64,000 nucleotides of DNA from Aplectana chamaeleonis (Eukaryota; Nematoda; Chromadorea; Rhabditida; Cosmocercidae), in NCBI GenBank assembly GCA_029168955.1, contig JAPDOI010000064.1, positions 1,736,001 through 1,800,000 on the forward strand, in the 5' to 3' direction. The position numbers were made by a program, and so were the translations under genes. This document shows, one piece after another, positions 10,751 to 21,554 of this stretch. Positions within the stretch are counted from its first letter, which is position 1; every line of letters starts with the position of its first letter. The notes below the pieces were generated by a model that saw nothing but the letters and a program-made list of their open reading frames with translations, had not been told where the DNA came from and did not search any database.

Positions 10751-11827
10751 TAACAAGGGAAGTGTTTAGAGTGGTAAACGCATCTGCGAAAACGACCGGT
10801 ATCGTTAGTATCTCGTCTGTCTCAATAGTAAAAGAACGGAGTATTCCGCCCCGAGCTGCAGGTTCGAACAAGTTATGAGCATTTTTTAAGCCTCGCGAGA
10901 AGGCAAAGGCATCAGTCATTTTTTTGCGAGATTCAAAAAATTTTCTCGGCTTTAGCCCAAAACTTGTATGTAGGGGTAATCTAGGGTGGTGAACACGAAT
11001 CTGGAGTCCATTTGTCGAAATTTCGAGGCTTTAGGTTACGGTGAGTTCTGAGCGAGCAAACATGTCATTTAGGGGGCAAAAGCCACCTTAGTATTTTGAA
11101 AATCGACAAACGGACCCAAAATTCGTTTTCTCCACCCCGATCAACCCCCGTATACAATTTTTGAATAAAATCTGAGATTTTGACCAAACTACCGTATACC
11201 CACCGTAATCTACCGTAATTAGCAAAAAAATCGATAAACGGACTCAAGATTCGTGTTCAGCATTCCAAATAACCCCCCCCCTCGAGGAACAATTTCAGCA
11301 ATATCTACCGTACCACTCCGAAAATCTCGTAAGTGGCGTTTTTCCCTCGAAATTTTCCCCGGTTGGGAAGCCTCGAGCGAAATTAGCCGAAAACTTTGGA
11401 AAATCGACTGATAAACTACAGATTCGTAATCATTGCCCCCAAAAACTCCCCTGAGAGAATTTCAAGTCAAATCTGGAACATTTTTTCCAAAACGCTTCCA
11501 GAGAATCGGTATAAATGAACGCCCAACGTAAAATCGCTGTCAGTCTGGGCAAAGTATGGAAAATGCGCCTTCACCCAAATTTCGCTCAGGGTGGTAGTTT
11601 TGGGCGCTGAACACATTTATGAGGTCCGCTTCCGAATTCTCGAAAGATTAATGCCCTTTCTGGAGGGTACAAAAAACACAAAAAATTACCTTTTCAAGCT
11701 TGTAACTTCTTGGAACCTGCAGCTCGGGGCTGGATACTGCTCAGTTTTACTATTGAGCCACTAGAGATACTAAGGACACTATTGGTTTTGGCAGATGCGT
11801 TTACCACTCTAAACACTTCCCTTGTTA
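10751..11827. mobile_element. Long-TIR element 'LT', copy 1
   Basis: The left 130 bp (TAACAAGGGAAGTGTTTAGA, GTGGTAAACGCATCTGC, ACTCCGTTC..., CGAGCTGCAGGTTC) are repeated inverted at 11696-11827. The right part also matches 18231-18714. The interior contains several degenerate boxes described separately. No transposase frame and no convincing target duplication, so the class is undetermined. Confidence 0.75.
10980..11640. repeat. Degenerate internal boxes of LT element
   Basis: A box close to AATCGACAAACGGACTCAAG followed by ATTCGTGTTCAGC occurs near 11097, 11226 and 11399, and inverted near 10990 and 11615. Phrases such as CCGTAATCTACCGTAATT lie between. Spacing is about 110-170 bp with strong divergence. 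Confidence 0.55.
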
Positions 11828-11829
11828 GT

Positions 11830-12580
11830 TCTTGTGTCGACTGGCAGAGAAATGCAGAGTTGGTTGACACTCTTGCTCGGAAAGCGGGCGATGCAGGTTG
11901 GAGTCCTGCTTGACCACTAAGTTTTCTGTTCAACTCAGTTACCATAGTATTGAAATCACAAGGGTGGTTTTGATTTGACACAATTTTGCTTGAATGAGAA
12001 GATGTTTACGACTGACGTGAATCGACTGGGTCCTTCTTTAGAACTCGGTAACACGTTTCGTAGCTTTTGATCACTTTTTATTTGATGTGTTCGAATAGTT
12101 TCCAATGTTTTCTCTCAGCTATCTCCACTCGGCCATGCGTCATGTAATTCTCCATTTCTCTCCCTTGTGACTAACCGGCGACAGTTATTTTTATGAATTC
12201 TCTGTTTCTTCATACTAACAAAGTCGTGTGTCTGTTTTATGCCCCATGCCACTCCCCTCTGCTGTTCGAAATGTGGATCTCGTAGGAGTTGGTGGACCTA
12301 CGAAGTTAGTATCCGGAATCGCAACTTCGCTGGCGGTTCGCAGTGTTGGCTGTCACTGCTCTTCGCCTCGAGCTCTCCACTCCATCCCATGGCCCCCAGT
12401 TTCAGATCCCGTATGTAAGGATTTTCTTTTTTCATCATATCGGTGATTTTGCCAAATTTCAAATTTTCTGTTGCGTTATAGTTACCGATAAAAATCATAA
12501 TAGTCATAATAAGTTGTTTGCTCTTTCTTAAAAGAATGACATCTCACGGTGGAGAAACTTTCATTGGGGCACATACCACA
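11830..12580. other. Intergenic, nothing firm
   Basis: A 72-codon plus frame (12228-12446) ends beside a GTAAGG donor-like site at about 12414, but no partner exon or recognisable domain was found. Otherwise nothing seen. Confidence 0.4.
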
Positions 12581-12977
12581 AGGCAGTGCTCACCATAAAA
12601 ACGTTCCTTGTTTTTTTTTGGCAGGAACGTAAGCCTAGGTTCATCTGAAAAAAGTGATTAGGAAAGAACGGTGAATGGTATGCAGAAAGTAAGCCAAAAT
12701 CGCGTGAATCAGCTAGCCTTTTGGATCACCCCGCCCACATCTTGGAGGAGTTTTTCATCCAAAGGAACAGTTGCCGAAGATTCGAATACTCCCCATTTTG
12801 AATAATTGTGTGAAACATCCAGGCATGTGAATTGTATCATTCCTATTTTCGAAGGGCTTTTTGCATGGGAAACACTAATTAAAGTAATTTACCCAAGAAA
12901 TGTGAAGCACAGAACCGTTGCCAACGTATTGTTTTAAGTGAGAACATTGGAAACGGAAAACATCGTGAAGACTGCCT
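12581..12977. mobile_element. TTAA-G-related MITE, diverged
   Basis: Left terminus AGGCAGTGCTCACCATAAAA and right terminus CATCGTGAAGACTGCCT are inverted versions of the TTAA-F/G end. The left half shares a CCGCCCACATC block with the TTAA-G copy at 20480-21550; the right end resembles that of 33129-33610. Flanking tetranucleotides are degraded (right side TGAA). Confidence 0.65.
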
Positions 12978-13451
12978 TGAAATAATAGCACTTTCAGGTT
13001 GAACTAGTTGTCCAGAATACATCGAGAAGTTGTCGAGAATCGGTCGAGAATCGAGAAGTTGTTCAGAAAGTGGAGGAAAGTTGTCGAGAATTCTGGCAGA
13101 TGGGGAGCTTGCAAGCTATGTACTTTCTGTTTAGAAGCAGTTACAACTTCTGACATTTCGCTTATAAAATTAATTACTGAAATGGGCCCTTTCAAAGCTG
13201 TTTTTTTGTATTTTTATTCATGAATAGCCTGCAAGGTCCACTTAGTACGTGTGTTCATTATACTCTTTTGGAACGCTGCTATTTCCCTGCCAGGGGTGAT
13301 GGGGAGATGTGTTGTGTCCAATAAGTGATAGAAAAATTGATCAAACATTTGGACTTGGGGCACACGAACTATTAAGTTTCGAGAATTGTTTCGTAGTGAG
13401 AAAAACGCCTTCAATTATCTTAGGCACTTGTTTATTGCTTTAAGTACTACG

Positions 13452-13483
13452 CTCAGGCAAAGTGGGGCGTCGACAACAGGTTG
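13452..13483 (+). repeat. 32-bp sequence shared with 56587-56618
   Basis: A 32-bp block (starting CTCAGGCAAAGTGGGGCGTC) is found again at 56587-56618 with a single mismatch, while the flanks of the two sites differ. It is not part of any element I can delimit. Confidence 0.7.
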
Positions 13484-13649
13484 ATCTACCCACCATGAGC
13501 CAACGCTGGCCAACGCGCCGATATTCGGCGGGGCCGTGGCCGCGAGTTATGATCTGGTCGATGTCGAGCTGTCGCACAGCTAACGTTTTAGATAAAAGGG
13601 AAGTATACGACGCATTTTCAGGCATGCTTTGAATGACATGAGTGCAGCT

Positions 13650-13690
13650 GGTTCAATTACCCAAGTTTGCGGTACATTGGCCCCGCTTAG
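13650..13690 (+). ncRNA. SL1 spliced-leader RNA-like sequence, probably degenerate
   Basis: Positions 13650-13671 match the 22-nt nematode SL1 leader at 20 of 22 positions (differences at leader positions 5, T to C, and 21, A to C). They are followed at once by GT and by ACATTG, resembling the GTAAACATTG that follows the leader in SL1 RNA with two bases lost. A stem equivalent to SL RNA stem I can form (CAATTACC with GGTACATTG, one bulge). Further downstream CCTCCAAT/ATTGGAGG and CTGGG/CCCAG stems occur, but no AT-rich Sm site (AATTTTTGG type) was seen. A pseudogene or orphan variant is likeliest; there is no 5S rRNA beside it. Confidence 0.5.
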
Positions 13691-13745
13691 CATCTGGAGG
13701 CCCTCCAATCCGGTGGCGGCCGCATTGGAGGCTGGGTGACCCAGT

Positions 13746-13862
13746 CGCAACGCGTGTCGGTGCGCTTACCGCAACGCGTGTCGATGAGCTAACCGCGACG
13801 CGTGTTGATGTGCCGACCGCGTCGCGTGTCGGCGTGCTGACCGCACGTGTGTCGGTGCCAAC
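13746..13862 (+). repeat. 24-bp minisatellite, five units
   Basis: Four 24-bp units and one 21-bp unit follow head to tail, each close to CGCAACGCGTGTCGATGAGC plus four bases. In one plus frame (13642-14013) they encode an eight-residue repeat of the form TATRVDEL. The frame is open for 123 codons, but nothing outside the repeat supports it as a protein. Confidence 0.85.
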
Positions 13863-14630
13863 TTTAACTGAAGGGGTGACTAACTACTGGCCTGTAGTTC
13901 GACTGGATTCACAATGCAGCAATGCACCTTTTGGGAGCAGATACTTGATACTCCATTCTCCCGTATTTGTAATTTGGCGAAAGCAATGTCAAAGGAATAG
14001 GGCGTTTCGCTAGCACATAAACCCTAAGAATGCCATCACAACCTCTTCACAGCCTAACTGATGTTGTCCTAACTGTTTCCGTTTTCTTTTGTTTAACAGC
14101 TTTTGTCGAGAGCACGTGGGTTGGCACATAATTACCACATTCGAATAGGAGGAGCTCAGATTGGCCATCGTCGTCGTCTTGACCACGCTCATTGTCTCAC
14201 TTTACCAGTATTTTTCCTAAAGTATTTCTGAAACGTTTAGTCCAATCGGTAACCCTATTCTTCGAGGCTTAGGGGGAAATCGCGAAGGAGGTAAGGGTAG
14301 TCGAGTACAATTTTAGTGGCAGAACTTGTTGCTCGTGAATTGAAGTCACTTCTAGGCACAACGACAATATTGTTTACGTCATAGTACAGAAGTCGGCTCC
14401 TGGAAACTTGGACTTTTTTCGTTCATGACGTCATGGTTGCATTATGACCGAGCATAAGCGGAAATCCAAGTTTCGTGTTGCAAAAATCGGACTTCCGCAC
14501 AGTTTCTAGAGTTTTGCACAAGATTTCTTGAACCCGAGATAAAAATTTTGTGTTGAAACCCGGTCTCGCTAAATTCATATTTTAGTTCGCTCATCTCTGC
14601 TAGTGACCTGGAATTTCATAAGCGATTCAA
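13863..14630. other. Intergenic with one weak exon-like stretch
   Basis: A pyrimidine tract ending TTTAACAG at 14099 is followed by 43 open plus codons to a stop at 14229-14231 (contains GLAHNYHIRIGGAQIGHRRR). No upstream exon or family match supports a gene. The rest holds nothing recognised. Confidence 0.3.
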
Positions 14631-15229
14631 AGGCAGCATGCACGCTCAAAAAGTGGTTGAGATAATTAATTGACTGAAACGACCCATACTAAGACGCCTA
14701 CGCCGTTGGAAGCGTCAAAGACAAGCTTTTTTGAGGAGGAGGGGTTCCACGGATCAAGTGGGCGGGGTTCTCTAACTCGCTGTACGGAATTGCTCTAATA
14801 CGATCATTCTGGCTCGTTTTCAAGACTTCAAACGGCGTAAACGTTCAGCAACAGGTCGCAAGTAGGTTAACATCGATATTCCAGTCTATATTGTGAGCGT
14901 GTATCCTCTGTTTTCGAGTGGAATTTATTTCAATTTTTCGCGTGCGTCTGTGCGCGTACGCTGCATCTCCTTCTCCCCACACGTTCTCGTTGTCTCCACC
15001 CTCGCTCCGCACAAGCGCGCGAGGGAACAGAGTAAACTTAGCTCGGAACCAGAGGATACACACATTTGCGAGCAGGTTGTCCGCTTCCAATCAATTTCGG
15101 AAACAACCCATTATTTCTTCACTTCCATCGATTTGATTCTGGATTTGTTGTCTGTTCTCATTACTAACGGCTCCAAGCCATTAATTCATACCTTAGAATC
15201 GATAGCAGTTTTGAGCGTGTATGCTGCAT
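14631..15229. mobile_element. TTAA-H MITE, long diverged copy
   Basis: Starts AGGCAGCATGCACGCTCAAA and ends GAGCGTGTATGCTGCA in inverse, flanked by TCAA (14627-14630) and TTAA (15230-15233). The start of the interior (GTGGTTGAGATAA, GCGTCAAAGAC) follows the 9201 copy. The centre is unrelated, with opposed Ser/Arg-rich frames of no coding value. Confidence 0.75.
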
Positions 15230-15572
15230 TTAAATCTAAGCCTTCTTTCAAGCGAAAACCACTTGACCAGTTGGTATGGCAGTATTAACCCTTCATTTGT
15301 AGCGAATTTCGTAGAGCTGTGCGGATGTTCTATGATGTGCTAGATCTTTTGATAAACTTTGATATTATCATAGACACTCTAGACCTGTAACAGATGTGTT
15401 GTTCATGTTGAGGTATATCAATCGTAACGTGCTTCTGCAAGAAGCCCCGCCTTTCCTTCCCTGGTTTCTATTTCTCTCTTATATTGCATTTCGAAGCTTT
15501 TGCCTAGCACTGAGAGTCGGCACGGATCGCCATATCACTTTTGGCTACTGTACTTTGCACCGAGACTGCTTG
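15230..15572. other. Intergenic, nothing recognised
   Basis: No frame, repeat or RNA gene recognised. Confidence 0.4.
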
Positions 15573-15575
15573 TAA

Positions 15576-15711
15576 GGCCTCTTTTAGAGTGCGATCGCTG
15601 ATCACCGCGATGACATGTTTTGAATACAAATCGACGTACGACGCGATCTCGATCGATGCTCATGTTTATCATCCCGTGGCGTCGCTCGGCGATCGAACTC
15701 TGAAAGAAGTC
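15576..15711. mobile_element. Harbinger-like MITE (GGCCTCTTTCAGAG), copy 1
   Basis: 136-bp element with inverted ends GGCCTCTTTTAGAGTGCGATC and its imperfect inverse, flanked by exact TAA on both sides (15573-15575, 15712-15714). The interior CGACGCGATCTCGATCGATGC is shared with three other copies in the window. Confidence 0.85.
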
Positions 15712-15719
15712 TAAGGCGT

Positions 15720-15850
15720 TGTTTATACTTCCGCCGCCGAGCAGCGCGGCGAAGTGCAATGCTACGATATTGATCACGCGGCGCAGCACGATCAATATTA
15801 TAGAATCGCACTTCGCGGCCTCCGCTCTCCGGCGGAAGTATACATAAACC
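15720..15850. mobile_element. Short palindromic MITE (TTTATACTTCCGCCG)
   Basis: About 131 bp forming an imperfect hairpin over its whole length: TTTATACTTCCGCCG against CGGCGGAAGTATACATAAA, and TTGATCACGCGGCGCA against its inverse in the centre. It abuts the previous MITE. Target duplication unclear. Confidence 0.75.
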
Positions 15851-15866
15851 ACCCCTAAGGGGCCGC

Positions 15867-15975
15867 AGAGCTGCAGCGACCGGCGAGAGGACGACGAGCG
15901 TGAGGCTTGGCGCGGCGACAAAAGTGTTTTCACACATTATCGCCGCGGTGTTGGCCACTGCTCACTGGAAGCTAC
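15867..15975. repeat. Fragment of the GC-rich element at 53.6-54.0 kb
   Basis: Matches the reverse complement of about 53821-53935: shared CAGCGACCGGCGAG, GGCGCGGCGACA, ATTATCG and TTGGCCACTGC-like blocks in order. Only one half of the element is present. Confidence 0.6.
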
Positions 15976-16647
15976 GTGGTGCTGCCGCGGCTTCAAAATA
16001 CTCGAAACTCCCCCCCCCCCCCCCCTCCCCCCTTGTCGCCTTTCATGCCGCGTCGGTCGCCTACTTCATCCAGTCCGATAGCGAGCAACTCCGCAATTCC
16101 AACTCTGCAGATCCCTGTACGCAATCACGTATACGAAGAAACTTGTGATTAGAAAGAGGGTCTACCTCAACTCACTTGCGATCACGGAGACAATTCACTG
16201 ACGTGTTTTTTTCGGTTTTCAAAATACACTTGTCAATTTTTCATGGGCGCTTCAAAATTCTGTAAGCTCTTTCCTACGGGAGCTAAAGGTACTGTTACAA
16301 ATCTTGACCATGAGCACTTCCGTATAGAATATGGGATTAGAAAAGAGAAATCATGCGATACTTCTCGAACAACCTGGCATATGTAGTTCCTTTTCGCTCG
16401 GCGTAATTGGATTTGTTGGGGGGGGGGGTGCTAAATAGAACCGACAGAGTACATATCATGCCGACAGAGATCATGCCAAACACATTTATCCTATGTACAT
16501 ATTAGAGCATGAATTGTGTAACTATTTTTATCGACTGTTGCTCCATGTTTACCTGTCAGTTAGCGAAGTCGGAGGGCACTGCTTTATGAACTGGTACGCT
16601 CTGAAAACGCTTACCGTATACAAATGATCTAAAAATTGTAAATCTAT
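15976..16647. other. Intergenic with homopolymer tracts
   Basis: A run of C interrupted once by T lies at about 16009-16032 and a G run at about 16420-16429. No gene recognised. Confidence 0.45.
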
Positions 16648-17020
16648 GGCCATTGTTATACTCCGCGACAGACCTGCCGCCACCGCAGAATACTGCGACT
16701 TCGCTGTCGCTGAGAGCCAGCCGTCGCTGTCACTCAGGGCCAAGAAGCATTCATTACCACCCTTGATTGGGCTCGGTTGCTGTCACTGAAACCCATCGCA
16801 GTGCAGTGCACTGCGACGGAGAGCTGCGGCAGCGACCGATTACCGCACGGTTTTCCTATTTCAAGTATAAGACCCAGATCATAGTTCCCTCGATCGGCGA
16901 CGCGACGCAATGTTTGTCATGCGTATCGAACGGATACCGATATGCCTGTCGCGCCATCGCCGTCGCTAGTCGTTTTCAACAGTCCTTAGAAAGCTGGACT
17001 AGGGCCAAGAATCATTGCCT
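16648..17020. repeat. CGACAG-rich element, copy 1
   Basis: Begins GGCCATTGTTATACTCCGCG and is rich in GCGACAGACCTG, GCTGTCGCTGAGAGCCAG and CAGTGCACTGCGACGG, features shared in inverse with 59440-59765. The phrase GGGCCAAGAA-CATT recurs near 16737 and 17007. Ends are approximate and the class is unknown. Confidence 0.5.
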
Positions 17021-17024
17021 TTGA

Positions 17025-17655
17025 TGGTAGTTTACAGAGAAACTTATTAGCTTCCCTGAAATCTGGGCACAGATACCCTACTCAGTTTTGAGAGGCAGCT
17101 CTGCCCCCACGAATTGCGAAGGGCAAGATCACACCAAGACTGACCGATTTGCATAACCGTATACGTTGCGGTCTTGTTTTCGCGCTCATCATTCTCGAGG
17201 GGGGGGGTCTAGGAAACAGTCGTGCAGCAAACTTCCCATATTCTCCTCCCCCCTTAATCAATTGTTTCGGACTTCCTTCGTTGTTCATAATTCGCCTTCG
17301 GAGAAGACGTTTCACCGTTCTCCCTTAGACGACCAAATCAGGTCTATTCTCCTCGGGAACTTCCTCACCAATGTGTGAGCTAGTATGAGCATGGAACAAT
17401 TGCTGTTAAGTCGTTTACGATTTTGTTGACAGGTCTGCGTGAGTCAGTAACACTATATTGTACCAATTATCATTGCAACACGTAGTGTAGACGAGTAATA
17501 ACTCTACATATCTGCCTTGGCTGGACATCAGCTTTGTGGCCATTCCAGAATTTCATTGTAACTGTCGATTCAATCTGAACAACAATTCCACGGATGCCTG
17601 CGTGTTCCATATTTCGATATTATCCTGATGCCGAGGTTTCTCGAGAGATGAACCT
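17025..17655. other. Intergenic, nothing recognised
   Basis: Contains a G run near 17202. Short frames on both strands; no conserved peptide. Confidence 0.4.
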
Positions 17656-18226
17656 GGCGTGGTCGCGATAAAATATGCTTGTCTTCTTTTTTTCTCTAAA
17701 CCATTTTTTGGATTCGGAGTAGTAGAACCTACACGAAAAAAAAATGCGAAAAAGAACCAACTTTAAGCCGATTTTTCGGCGTCAACTTTCCGGTCTCTTA
17801 ATGACAAACGAGCCCACTCCATATGACTGACATCGATGATTTCTAATATCAAGAACATTAGCTGGTTTGAAATAGTAATTCAATCAACGAACAATTGCCT
17901 TCAGACTTGCATGCTCGAATATTTCTATCATAGAATAGTTTAAACATTGACTGAAGTGCTTGCTTTCACTGTTCAACTGTTTTTATTAGGTAAATTTGCA
18001 TTTATTTCCGCCTGTGAATGTCAATGAATTTTTACTATACGCACACGAGACTTCGATCTTTTTGGGCGGAGCTGTGCAAGTGCGCACGAATCATCAACTT
18101 AGGATCATAATAACTCCAAATATAGCCCGTTTCTCGCCCTGTAACCTTCGTGATCTTTTAGCTGTTAGCGAACCATTCTGATTTTCATGGTCTTCTCAAC
18201 AACTTTATTCATCGCGACCACTGCCT
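17656..18226. mobile_element. TTAA-A MITE, old copy
   Basis: Left end GGCGTGGTCGCGATAAAATA and right end ATCGCGACCACTGCCT match the family termini, with the interior (ATGCTTGTC, AAAACCATT-like, TGACTGAAGTGCT, GTGCGCACGAA) in the family order. Right flank is TCAA; the left end has lost AGGCA. Confidence 0.8.
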
Positions 18227-18230
18227 TCAA

Positions 18231-18714
18231 AGGTCTTAATATATATTTTCCATTCCGAATGCATGTTGTTTGTCCTTGCTTGTGAGTAAGCCTGAGATTC
18301 GTGATCAACATCCCAAATTTTCCCCAAGAAAATTTTAGAGTCGAATCTAAGTCATTTTTCTTGATCGGTTTAAGAACACCCAATTTGGTATAAGGAAGCA
18401 CTCAACCAAAAATCTGTAGAAGTGGTAAACGCTATTACTCTGTGCGAAATTCGAGAAATTTGCCCAAAATGTACGGGGGGATTGATTGTTTTGGGCGCTG
18501 AACACAAATATCAGGTCCGTGTCCAAATTTTTGAGAGACTACTGCGCGTTTTGGAAGGTACAAAAAATGCAAAAACTACCATTTTGAGCTAATAACTCCT
18601 ATGAACAGCAGCTAGCGACTGGATACTGCGCAGTTTTACTATGGATGCCTAAGAGATACTAGCAAAACAATTAGTTTTCATTGATGCGCTTGCCGTTTTT
18701 GGCACTTACCTTGT
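18231..18714. mobile_element. LT element, copy 2 (5'-truncated)
   Basis: From about 18290 the sequence follows 11399-11827: GATTCGTGATCAACA, TTTTGGGCGCTGAACACAAA, GGTACAAAAAATGCAAAAAC, GATACTGCGCAGTTTTACTA and the ending CACTTACCTTGTGA. Only the right half is present; the left edge meets the TTAA-A element. Confidence 0.7.
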
Positions 18715-19483
18715 GAGTCAATGTTTCAGTTGAGTTCGGCGTCCCGCGGCACGTTTCGCTGAACTCCTCTCATCCCTTGTCGGCACCACTCGTATTTCTA
18801 CATGAGTTAGAGCCGAACGGGTCCGGAAACATGAATTAAATTGCGAATACCAACAATGAAACGAATGTGAGATAAGCTGCCTTCAGACCATATCAGCTCT
18901 GCCCTTCCCTACTGCATCAGTACCTAGTGTTATTGTGTTCGAACGAACACAGGCACTGGTTTCTGGCCTTTACCCACAGCTTGTTTCCGTGCAATCCGTT
19001 TCCCATCCCATAGCTTTCTGTACAGCTACAGGCAACAACCTGTGGTAGACGTCTTGTGATCTTCGCGATTTTTTTTTCACAGCATTCATTAAACCAAAAT
19101 GAAATCACTGTTCTATGATCGGTCCAAAACAATCTAAACACCAAGGAACCTGTGAGAAATTCATTCTAATTGGAAATCTCCCTGACCAGAATATGTATAC
19201 GTTACGTGGGCTTGACACTCCTCCCTAGCCTTCCGAGTGATTACATCGGCCGAATAACCTACTTTTTTTCGCTCCATGAGTCCCTAGTGACTTTGTCATT
19301 CTCATAGTACAGTCGATACGAGTTATCGCACTATTACATAATTGGTGCTGGCATTAGAAATTTTAAGTCGTTATTTCGTCTGACGTAGTGATTGCTTCTG
19401 TATGTGTAATATATTTTGTCATGCATATACACGCTGACAAACAAAGATGAGGTTACTCAATTAATAGGCCCGCATGGCACTTA
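18715..19483. other. Intergenic, nothing recognised
   Basis: No repeat end, conserved frame or RNA gene seen. Confidence 0.4.
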
Positions 19484-19856
19484 CATATCATGTCTCCAAC
19501 GACATTTGGAGCACTGAAAACTATCCAGGACGGCAGTATTGGAGTAATCTTGTCTTGCAAGCCTGAAAAACCCCACGATGGGGTTACCCGGCTGCGTTGG
19601 CCCTGCCCGTGTACGCTCGTGGAACACAACATCGACAGGGTGGATTGCGGACGCAAGCAGACGGTCGCAGATGGAGTCATTGGGTGGATTTTCTGCATTC
19701 GTTTGTAACTGTAACTTTGCTTTATTATTGCTGTTCGACTAATTTTGGTGCCTTTAGTCTCTTAATTGCCGTTGGGTATTTCTTTTTTTTTGTTGTTGTC
19801 TTTGACACGGTGCTACCGTGTTATATGTCAAATCAAATCAAATCAAATCAAATCAA
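19484..19856 (+). repeat. Possible non-LTR retrotransposon 3' tail with (AAATC)n
   Basis: A 72-codon plus frame (19490-19708) is followed by a T-rich stretch and then a tandem AAATC repeat at 19829-19856. A short pentanucleotide tail is typical of truncated non-LTR retrotransposon 3' ends. The peptide has no domain I can name, so the assignment is tentative. Confidence 0.35.
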
Positions 19857-19984
19857 CTATGCGCATCGATCGGGTTTGACTCTATCGAACGACCAACTCT
19901 GAGGGGACCTCACCGACAAAAATTCGAAAAAGTGTCGTCTATATACATACATGACCTAGTGTGTGAAGGCAATCGGTAGACAGA

Positions 19985-20474
19985 TGTTAACGGCACAAGA
20001 CACCTAAAAAGTTATTTTTCAGATTCCATGCTTATCTTGGAGAGAGCCACTCTCTGATCACAATGGTAGCTCTGAAATTGTCCAAGACCCCCTACAAACG
20101 GAGATATTGCTCTTTGAAAATGCCTGCATTTCGAGGGCAAAAATGTAGTGGACGAGTTGTCTCAGGCCTGTAATTCTCTTCATTCGCAATCGTTGCGCCA
20201 GAGCGAGGCAGGACAAGGAGACAGTTCGGCAATGGACTGAAGAACGAAGACTTGTTGTGAATTCGTCCATCCAGGAAGCCGCTATCGATTCCAAAAATCA
20301 GGAAGGGGTGTGGCCTGTGGCGGTGAGAGAATGAGGTCGGGCACGTAGTGGTCGCTTATATCTCGCTTATTTGAAGGAATTGAGATCTCTCACTTGGCGC
20401 GGGTTATATAGGAAGGGTCTGCTACAAAATCAAATAAAAATCACCCAATTCATGTCTGAGGGTGCACTGTGCCT
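19985..20474. mobile_element. TTAA-E MITE, diverged copy
   Basis: The right end reads GTGCACTGTGCCT before TTAA (20476-20479), and the interior keeps the family landmarks CTTATCTTGGAGAGAG, AAATTGTCCAAGACCCC, GTGGACGAGTTGTC and ATATCTCGCTTATTTGAAGG. The left terminus has decayed beyond exact placement. Confidence 0.7.
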
Positions 20475-20479
20475 TTTAA

Positions 20480-21550
20480 GGCAGTGTTCACGATGAAAGA
20501 AGTTTCCCCGTTTTTTGGCTAAAACATAAGCTTTGAGTCCCTCTGACAAGATTTAGGACGGAAAGGCAAACCGAAACGGCCGGGAAATGGGTGAAAATCT
20601 CGTGTGCCAGTTAACCCATTGGGCCACTCCGCCCACATCATACAGTTTACCGCAATGTTAAAAGGACATGGTGCGGTTGCGGTCATACACTAAAACTACG
20701 GTGGAAGACGCCTAATTTCATTATCGATCGACAGCACAGCAAATTTTCGAGGTGAGTTACGGTTTTTCTTTTTATTTCTTGTTTGCTTTGGCAGTGTTTT
20801 TGTTTGTGACTCTTATAATATTACGAATAGGGACTTTTCTTAGTGCGCGGGAGGAATTTGCCGTTTTTCGGTTTCAAACCAGAATTTCGAAAAAAAAAAC
20901 ACTTTGAAGCCCGTACAAACGGCTAATTTCCCTTACGCACTAATAATAGCCTCTATTCGCAATATTTAAACAGTTAGAAACAAGATCAATGCCAAAACAA
21001 ACAAGAAAAACCGTAACCTACCCAGAAAGTCGCCTGTGCTGTCGATCGATAATGAAACTAGGCGTCTTCCACCGTAGTTTTAGTGTGTGACCGCAACCGC
21101 ACCATGTCCTTTAACATTGCGACAAGCTATGTAACAATTGCCCTGAATTCGTCCTACCGTAGAAAAAGACACCGCATTTTCGAATATTATTCATCGCGAA
21201 AGGTTCTAACATCCCAGCATGTACATTGGCCCCTCTTATTTTTATACAATATTTGGTAGAGGAAACAGATAACAAAGCCACCTACCTAAAATTTTGAAGC
21301 GCGAAACCATTTAACCGACGTCTGGTTCGAAGCGTTGCCCCACCGTCTTCCTGCGGACAACGCATCGAACATGACGTCGGAGACACATAAACAGGAATTA
21401 TTAATTTCTTGAGACATTTTTTGAATGGTTTTGCTACTCTATGTGAGTGTTCTGTGGCGACTTTTCTCTATTAACATCTTTTCAATGGACTTACCTACCC
21501 AAAAACATGGAGAATTATAAATCACGGTTTTTTTATCGTAAACACTGCCT
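20480..21550 (-). mobile_element. TTAA-G MITE, interrupted by a TA-type MITE
   Basis: Read on the minus strand from 21550, the termini (AGGCAGTGTTTACGATAAAA) and interior follow the TTAA-G copy at 43071-43598: CATGTTTTTGGGTA, TTAATAGAGAAAAGTC, GACGTC, CAATGTACATGCTGGGATGT, and after the 20643-21131 insert GAGTGGCCCAATGGG and GAGATTTTCACCCAT. TTAA (20476-20479) and TCAA (21551-21554) flank it. Confidence 0.8.
20643..21131. mobile_element. TA-flanked MITE with long TIRs (CAGTTTACCGCAATG), copy 1
   Basis: Long inverted ends carry GGACATGGTGCGGTTGCGGT and ACTAAAACTACGGTGGAAGA; TA flanks both sides (20641-20642, 21132-21133). The CAGT start and TA target fit Tc1/mariner-type elements. It interrupts a TTAA-G element. 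The second copy is at 52031-52958. Confidence 0.82.
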
Positions 21551-21554
21551 TCAA

